Shown here: in pieces, positions 53,283 to 57,973 of the stretch | Layout: every line of letters begins with the position of its first letter | How positions within the stretch are numbered: position 1 is the first letter of the stretch | Assembly: GCF_005864045.1 (NCBI RefSeq) | Contig: NZ_VBSP01000010.1 | Coordinates: 1 to 57,973, forward strand | DNA length: 57,973 nucleotides | Source of the DNA: Ruoffia tabacinasalis | GTDB taxonomy: Bacteria > Bacillota > Bacilli > Lactobacillales > Aerococcaceae | Direction: 5' to 3' | The notes under the pieces: model-generated | Databases searched by the model: none | What the model was told of the DNA's origin: nothing | The model's input: only the letters and a program-made list of their open reading frames with translations | Translations under genes and position numbers: made by a program

Positions 53283-53900
53283 ATGAAAAGAAATTTATTA
53301 TTATTTATTGGACTATTTTTCACTTTAATTGGCCCTAAGAGTAGTGTACTGGCTCAAGTTGAGGAACTGACTTTGTCTGATGTACCTTTTGTAGGATATT
53401 ATATAGCACCAGAAGATCATGCGATAGAGGGCTTATTATTCGAAGAAAATCAACTTTTAATTTATATTAAAGACCAACACGATTTAACTGACCAAGCAAC
53501 TGGGCTAGAAAAGAGTCAATGGTTAGCTGACTTTCATTCTTTTCCATATCCAGAATTATCAAATTATTCTGAAAGTGTCCGTGAACGTTACTTAAGCGAA
53601 GATAATTTACCATATGATTTACAAGCAGATTATAGAGAAATTGTCTCTATGATTACACCTGAAATGTCACAATTGGACATTTTAAATTTAATCAATAACC
53701 GTATTCCGGGCATTTACTATACGGAAAAAGATGGGTATGCTTATTATACAATCGCAAGTCCGACTGTGTTTGAAGAAGAGGATGCGTGGAACATTCAACT
53801 ATTCGGTGAAGAATTATTCGTACTTGAAGAAGTTGATGGAAAGTTGCAAGATCAAGATGGAATCACTTATAAGTATCTTGCTGGAATTACGCCAAATTAA
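53283..53900 (+). CDS. Secreted protein of unknown function
   Basis: 205 residues: signal peptide (3-25, ending SVLAQ), then an acidic Tyr-rich domain (VPFVGYYIAPEDH, LLFEENQLLIYIKDQ, GIYYTEKDGYAYYTI). No cysteines or known motif are seen. The G-Y/V-GYY-I-plus-strand pattern resembles the next gene's VGLYTAQ region, so the two may be distant relatives. TAGGAGACATTT precedes the ATG. It probably depends on phoA read-through or its own promoter. Confidence 0.7.
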   Translation: MKRNLLLFIGLFFTLIGPKSSVLAQVEELTLSDVPFVGYYIAPEDHAIEGLLFEENQLLIYIKDQHDLTDQATGLEKSQWLADFHSFPYPELSNYSESVRERYLSEDNLPYDLQADYREIVSMITPEMSQLDILNLINNRIPGIYYTEKDGYAYYTIASPTVFEEEDAWNIQLFGEELFVLEEVDGKLQDQDGITYKYLAGITPN

Positions 53901-53926
53901 TTAATAATTGAAAGGATAAGAAGCCA

Positions 53927-54976
53927 TTGAAAAAATGTTTGACGCTACTTTTAACCACTACTTTATTGCTATCACTGAATCCAGTGATGATTTTGGCAGA
54001 AGAAGATCATGACCATGATGCGACTGAAACTTTAGCAGCAGACCATCATCATGAACATGGAACGAATTATGCCAATTTCATACCAGCTAATATACTAAAT
54101 CCAGACGATAGCGTCTATAAAGCACCAGAAGCTACTGATGATTACGTTGGTCTTTATACTGCCCAAGCTAGAGTTGAAGATTTGGATACTGATTTAGAAT
54201 TAATTCTATCGATTGGCGATGACGGCTTGTTCAACTTAGCCTATTATTTTGTGAATATCCCGGAACAACGTGGCGTTAGATTTTATGCAAATGAAGAGGG
54301 TGAAGTTGAAAGTACTGAAGCAATCTATCAAGATTTAGTCATTCTTACAGGCGCTTTACGAGAGGGCGAAGGTGGTTTGGGTACAGGCTTAATTGGTAAA
54401 ACTCTATCACCGGTCGTTCTTTTAGATGAGAACGGAGAAGCAGACCGTTTATATCCCTACATGAATTTAGCTTTTGATTTGAGAGAGAATCACCAGAACG
54501 CACGTGTATACCAAAATGTTGGCCTATACTTAGCTGATGATGTGGTTGCTGTAGATGTGAATCATTTAATCGGACTAGATAGTGAAGAGCAGATTATGAC
54601 GCAGTTTTCATCGGTTGAAGAAGGGCATGAAGATGAATTCTTAGTAGAAAGCCACACATATGAATTACTTCAAGAGAGTTTTGATAATGATTTAATAGAG
54701 CATAATGATTTCAAGATGGCTTACCAATCTGAGAATGAATTTATGCAACTTGTCCTAGCCATGCATCTAAGAACTAACACAAGTTTTCCACAGGATACCG
54801 AAGTTGAATTGATTGACCCTGAAAGTGTTCAACTTAATGATGACTTGAATCCTCAATACGCGATGTTAATTAATGACTCTGTCATATATGTTTTTGATGG
54901 AGAAAGCTTGTTTATGGCCGAAGATGTTGAAGAAATTGATGGTGAATATACTGCTGAAAATTGGGTAACAAATTAA
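53927..54976 (+). CDS. Secreted protein with His-rich N-terminus, unknown function
   Basis: 349 residues. Signal peptide (1-24), then a metal-binding-looking stretch (EEDHDHDATE and DHHHEHGTNY), then a soluble acidic domain with DDYVGLYTAQARVEDLDTDL, LYPYMNLAFDL and AMLINDSVIYVFDGE. The His cluster suggests Zn or Mn binding at the cell surface. The start is TTG 53927, with AAAGGATAAG 6 bases upstream. It follows the previous secreted-protein gene by 26 bases. Confidence 0.75.
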   Translation: MKKCLTLLLTTTLLLSLNPVMILAEEDHDHDATETLAADHHHEHGTNYANFIPANILNPDDSVYKAPEATDDYVGLYTAQARVEDLDTDLELILSIGDDGLFNLAYYFVNIPEQRGVRFYANEEGEVESTEAIYQDLVILTGALREGEGGLGTGLIGKTLSPVVLLDENGEADRLYPYMNLAFDLRENHQNARVYQNVGLYLADDVVAVDVNHLIGLDSEEQIMTQFSSVEEGHEDEFLVESHTYELLQESFDNDLIEHNDFKMAYQSENEFMQLVLAMHLRTNTSFPQDTEVELIDPESVQLNDDLNPQYAMLINDSVIYVFDGESLFMAEDVEEIDGEYTAENWVTN

Positions 54977-55001
54977 TTAATCGCCTGGAGGTGAAGTATA
55001 A

Positions 55002-55193
55002 ATGGCTTTTGAAAAAGATTCTGAAAAAGAAGTAAAACGCGAAGTTTATAATGACCCGCATCACCCAGATCATCCACATAACCGTGATAAAGATAGCTCA
55101 GATAAGCAAGAGGAAGAAAAGCTTGAAGAGTCTCGCGAACAAACTTATGGTGGCGACCCTCATCATCCGGATCATCCGAGAAATCGTAAGTAA
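55002..55193 (+). CDS. Small charged protein with DPHHPDHP repeats
   Basis: 63 residues: a two-copy module DPHHPDHPHNR / DPHHPDHPRNR separated by an acidic linker (DSSDKQEEEKLEESREQTY). There is no signal peptide or membrane segment. CTGGAGGTGAAGT is an excellent ribosome site and the gene is followed by a strong terminator, so it is likely real. The His/Asp/Pro repeats could bind metal. No family is recognised. Confidence 0.7.
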   Translation: MAFEKDSEKEVKREVYNDPHHPDHPHNRDKDSSDKQEEEKLEESREQTYGGDPHHPDHPRNRK

Positions 55194-55206
55194 GCAAAAT
55201 GCAAGA

Positions 55207-55243
55207 GAAGAACCTAATCAGAAATGTGATTAGGTTCTTTTTT
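55207..55243 (+). terminator. Terminator after the DPHHPDHP gene
   Basis: AAGAACCTAATCA and TGATTAGGTTCTT pair across a short loop, followed by TTTT. Confidence 0.9.
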
Positions 55244-55261
55244 GTTGGCTAAAGACAGACT

Positions 55262-55790
55262 GCAATTCAATTCGTCTCAAGTAGCCTCAACTCAAGCCAA
55301 ACCACCATCCCATTTGTCTCAAGTAACCTCAACTCAAGCCAAACCACAATTCATTTGTCTCAAGTAACCTCAACTCAAGCCAAACCACTATCCCATTTGT
55401 CTCAAGTAACCTCAACTCAAGCCAAACCACCATCCCATTTGTCTCAAGTTGCTTCAACTCAAGCCAAACCACAATTCATTCGTGTCAAGTTACCCCAACT
55501 CAAGCCAAACCACCATCCCATTCGTCTCAAGTTACTCCAACTTAAGCCAAACCACTATCCCATTCGTCTCAAGTAACCTCAACTCAAGCCAAACCACAAT
55601 CCCATTCGTCTCAAGTTGCCTCAACTCAAGCCAAACCACCATCCCATTTGTCTCAAGTTGCTTCAACTCAAGCCAAACCACATTTCATTCGTCTCAAGTT
55701 ACCCCAACTCAAGCCAAACCACCATCCCATTTGTCTCAAGTTGCTTCAACTTAAGCCAAACCACTATCCCATTTGTCTTAAGTTCCATCC
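55262..55790. repeat. 42-bp tandem hairpin-repeat array 4
   Basis: About 13 units; TTYGTCTCAAGT recurs every 41-42 bases from 55272. Left arm TTTGTCTCAAGTT, variable centre (ACCCC, GCTTC, ACTCC, ACCTC) and right arm AACTCAAGCCAAA, which is identical to the right arm of arrays 1 and 2. The linker is CCACCATCCCA-like. It lies between convergent genes, flanked by a terminator on each side. Confidence 0.95.
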
Positions 55791-55812
55791 CCACAATAAA
55801 TAATCGCTAAAA

Positions 55813-55850
55813 AAAACCTAACCAAACAAAATTTGGTTAGGCTTTTTTCG
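55813..55850. terminator. Bidirectional terminator of trmB
   Basis: AACCTAACCAAA and TTTGGTTAGG pair across CAAAA, with A-rich and T-rich flanks serving either direction. Confidence 0.85.
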
Positions 55851-55853
55851 CTT

Positions 55854-56501
55854 TTACTTATTACTGCGAAAAACAGCTTCTAGGCGATAAATGCGATTAC
55901 CTCTAGATGAGAATTTTTCTTCATATTCTGTCATGACGTTGCCTTCGAAATCTGACTTGTGTAAATCAAGCCAAACTTGCTTAAAGTACATGCCGTATTC
56001 AGACATGCTCTCAAGTGAGTGTTCAAATAGACCTTGGTTATCAGTCTTAAAGTGAACTTCTCCGTTTTCAGGAAGGATAGTTTCATATTGTTTTAAAAAT
56101 AAGGGTGAAGTTAGACGTCTTTTAGCATGACGTGTTTTTGGCCATGGATCACTAAAGTTTAAGTAAAGTAAGCTGATTTCAGCAGGTGCGAAATATTCAC
56201 TTAAATCACTGCCGTCACCATGTAGGATTTGTACATTTGGTAGGGCATCTTCAATTTGTTTCTCCAAGATTGTAACAATCACACTTGTTTGGATTTCAAC
56301 GGCGATATAATTTATTTCTGGGTGGGCTTTTGCCATATTCATAATGAATTGTCCTTTTCCTGATCCAACTTCAATATGGATAGGTTGCTTTTTTTCAAAG
56401 CGGGACTGCCATTTACCTTTGTACTCAGTCGGTTCAGCTGGTACGTATTGTGGATATTCATTTAATTTGTCTTGTGCCCAAGGTTTGTTACGTAAACGCA
56501 T
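55854..56501 (-). CDS. trmB: tRNA (guanine-N7-)-methyltransferase
   Basis: 215 residues; methylates G46 of t[20 protein letters not shown] is the AdoMet loop, [13 protein letters not shown] follows, and [20 protein letters not shown] is the hallmark catalytic/tRNA-binding block. C-terminal [14 protein letters not shown] and [20 protein letters not shown] are typical. It lies 14 bases downstream of the YtmP-like gene, the usual Firmicutes pair. Confidence 0.97.
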   Translation of the reverse strand: MRLRNKPWAQDKLNEYPQYVPAEPTEYKGKWQSRFEKKQPIHIEVGSGKGQFIMNMAKAHPEINYIAVEIQTSVIVTILEKQIEDALPNVQILHGDGSDLSEYFAPAEISLLYLNFSDPWPKTRHAKRRLTSPLFLKQYETILPENGEVHFKTDNQGLFEHSLESMSEYGMYFKQVWLDLHKSDFEGNVMTEYEEKFSSRGNRIYRLEAVFRSNK

Positions 56502-56515
56502 AATTTAATTGCTCC

Positions 56516-57304
56516 TTAATTGATTAAATCTTCATAGATAGTTTTAAGTAAAATAATGTATTCATTGGTTTTGTGTTGACGGCCTTCAAGATAATATTGC
56601 TTAATTAAATAAAGGCAATTCATCATACTATACCAACGAACGCGTTTGTAGAAAGAATTGTTAATAGGGTAGTTATATAACTCAAACCAAGCCATCCATT
56701 CACTCGGGGAAAAATAATGTACGAGTATCATTGTAATATCACTTAAAGGATCAGCTACTTTAACACTTTCCCAATCAACGAGATAGAGATGGTCATCATG
56801 GCTCTTCAAAAAGTTATTATGATTTAAATCTCCGTGGCATACTGTCCGGCGCAAATCATAAAAATCATTATCAATGGCATCTTCCATATGTCGAATGACT
56901 TCGTTTAAGAAATGATTCGAAGCAAGTGTAGGAGACAAATCCACAAAATATTGATTAATAAAATCCAAAGGATAAAAATTACGCTCGCCCATTCGTTTGA
57001 GCATGAGTAATAAATTATCTGAGCCATGTATTTGACGGATTAATTCAATGACTTCTTTTGAACCCATATCTTCTTTCTTTAATAGACGTCCATCTTTCCA
57101 TTCCTGGGCGGTAAATGTATCACCGGAGAAAGTTCTTTGCGTCCACATTAATTTGGGGGCAATGCCTTCAGCAGATAATGCTGCGATAAATGGAGAAGTA
57201 TTTCGTTTAAAGAATACTTTCTCGTCTGATTTTACGCCCATATAAGCATCACCAGATGCACCTGCAATTGGGTGAAGTTCCCAATCGCCTTGTTGGTCAT
57301 ACAT
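56516..57304 (-). CDS. YtmP-like phosphotransferase (choline/aminoglycoside kinase fold)
   Basis: 262 residues. Gly-rich loop region AGASGDAYMGVKSDEKVFFKRN with the ATP Lys, catalytic loop VCHGDLNHNNFLKS (about residues 160-170) and LYLVDWESVKVADPLSDI. This is the standard partner directly upstream of trmB (ytmP-ytmQ). The substrate is unknown. The ribosome site is GGGGGGAGG-like. Confidence 0.88.
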   Translation of the reverse strand: MYDQQGDWELHPIAGASGDAYMGVKSDEKVFFKRNTSPFIAALSAEGIAPKLMWTQRTFSGDTFTAQEWKDGRLLKKEDMGSKEVIELIRQIHGSDNLLLMLKRMGERNFYPLDFINQYFVDLSPTLASNHFLNEVIRHMEDAIDNDFYDLRRTVCHGDLNHNNFLKSHDDHLYLVDWESVKVADPLSDITMILVHYFSPSEWMAWFELYNYPINNSFYKRVRWYSMMNCLYLIKQYYLEGRQHKTNEYIILLKTIYEDLIN

Positions 57305-57392
57305 AGATTTTTCTGCCTCCCCCCAAAAACTAACTTAAAAAAATCACAATATCAAATATTTTACCATGATAAGAATTTGGGTCAATCTTTTT

Positions 57393-57761
57393 TTAGTTAT
57401 TTTGATTAATTAAATAATAATCGATAAGTTCACCCGTATAAATATCACTTGCGAATTGATATTGTAAACGACCTTCAGCATTCTCAACAGTTACGCCACC
57501 AATGTAAACAAGGGGCTTGTCTTCAAATAAATCATATTCAATTGAATCGTAGTCGATCCATGAGCCAACGACGTTTCCATTTTGTCCGAGGCGGTTTTTT
57601 GCAGTTTCTAAGACAAGGCCTGCTTTTTTAGGACGGTTTTCTTTAATTAATAATGTCGCTGCCGCTCCGATGAGGACACCGGTTGCTAAAAGTAGTCCAC
57701 CTAAGAGACCGTTATTATCATAATTGTAGTTTAGATTTTTATTGTTTTTATTTTCACTCAT
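57393..57761 (-). CDS. Small membrane-anchored protein of unknown function
   Basis: 122 residues: Asn/Lys-rich N-terminus (SENKNNKNLNYNYDNNGLLG), one membrane helix (about 18-40, GLLLATGVLIGAAATLLI), then an acidic domain ending GGVTVENAEGRLQYQFASDI and YTGELIDYYL, which resembles a PepSY-like strand pair. AGGAGTGAAAGTAC precedes the ATG. Monocistronic. Confidence 0.7.
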   Translation of the reverse strand: MSENKNNKNLNYNYDNNGLLGGLLLATGVLIGAAATLLIKENRPKKAGLVLETAKNRLGQNGNVVGSWIDYDSIEYDLFEDKPLVYIGGVTVENAEGRLQYQFASDIYTGELIDYYLINQNN

Positions 57762-57846
57762 GTACTTTCACTCCTAATATTAGATTCTTAAACTAGTTTA
57801 ACACGTTGTCTGTTTCATGGCTAAAGAAAACCTTGGAAACCATTAT

Positions 57847-57973
57847 CCTGAATAATTCATAGTTTTTCTAAAAATGTCAATTAATGTTGTGATTATAGTA
57901 CTTGTAGTAAATTGCTTCATCACCCGTTAGGTGATGCAAAAAGAACCCCTTTCTGATATGGTTAATTCACAAC
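57847..57973 (+). mobile_element. Left end of an IS1380-type element (cut by window edge)
   Basis: CCTGAATAATTCATAG at 57847 is the same terminal repeat as at 46449. The hairpin CATCACC-CGTTA-GGTGATG (57918-57936) and the following AAAAAGAACCCCTTTCTGAT also match that copy. The transposase would begin beyond the window. Confidence 0.8.

Overview
The window is AT-rich chromosomal DNA from a low-GC Gram-positive bacterium. AGGAGG-type ribosome binding sites, many TTG/GTG starts, T-box leaders on amino-acid operons, a PyrR-attenuated pyr operon, a class 1B dihydroorotate dehydrogenase and a PhoP-type promoter all point to Firmicutes. Gene content and style fit Lactobacillales, perhaps Aerococcaceae/Carnobacteriaceae (genus not resolved).

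Layout. 1-5.2 kb: a 42-bp repeat array, an AlkD-like repair gene, a decayed locus and a small operon (aldehyde dehydrogenase, DUF1697, epimerase-like, monooxygenase-like). 5.3-13.1 kb: a ten-function histidine operon (hisZGDCB-AF-IE-J) behind two consecutive His-type T-boxes. It has no hisH, and HisF has lost all four residues of its ammonia gate. 13.2-19.1 kb, minus strand: argF then argCJBD, each preceded by an Arg (CGC) T-box. 19.3-23.2 kb: divergent pyrR-B-C-D with two PyrR attenuators, ended by a second 42-bp array. 23.9-40.2 kb: ordinary single genes and small operons (MGMT-like, Mph-like kinase, pspA with a TPM-domain partner, exoA, M15 carboxypeptidase, yjdM, serine hydrolase lipoprotein, EamA exporter, recQ, cyclase, ytoQ, IclR regulator, HdeD/peptidase-like fusion).

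40.2-48.7 kb is a graveyard of mobile DNA: truncated Rep_3 plasmid initiator, broken DUF536-type plasmid gene, two halves of one P-loop kinase about 5.8 kb apart, C-terminal pieces of two tyrosine recombinases, an IS1380-type remnant, and nested direct repeats (13 bp and 32 bp) that look like attachment sites. Inside sit an intact ECF transporter operon and a GNAT gene. On the right the island has fused a secreted-protein gene to a recombinase catalytic domain in one 518-codon frame.

50.1-57.8 kb: ndk, a rhodanese, a phosphate-starvation-type alkaline phosphatase with clear 11-bp-spaced Pho boxes, two more secreted proteins (one His-rich), a small DPHHPDHP-repeat protein, the fourth 42-bp array, then trmB, a YtmP-like kinase and a small membrane protein. 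The window ends inside the left end of another IS1380-type element.

The signals most worth follow-up are (i) four intergenic arrays of 42-bp units, each unit a potential hairpin with conserved arms and variable loop, three of the four lying between convergent genes; (ii) the HisH-less histidine operon with a matching HisF gate change; and (iii) the recombinase 3'-end repeats and the secreted-protein/recombinase chimera.
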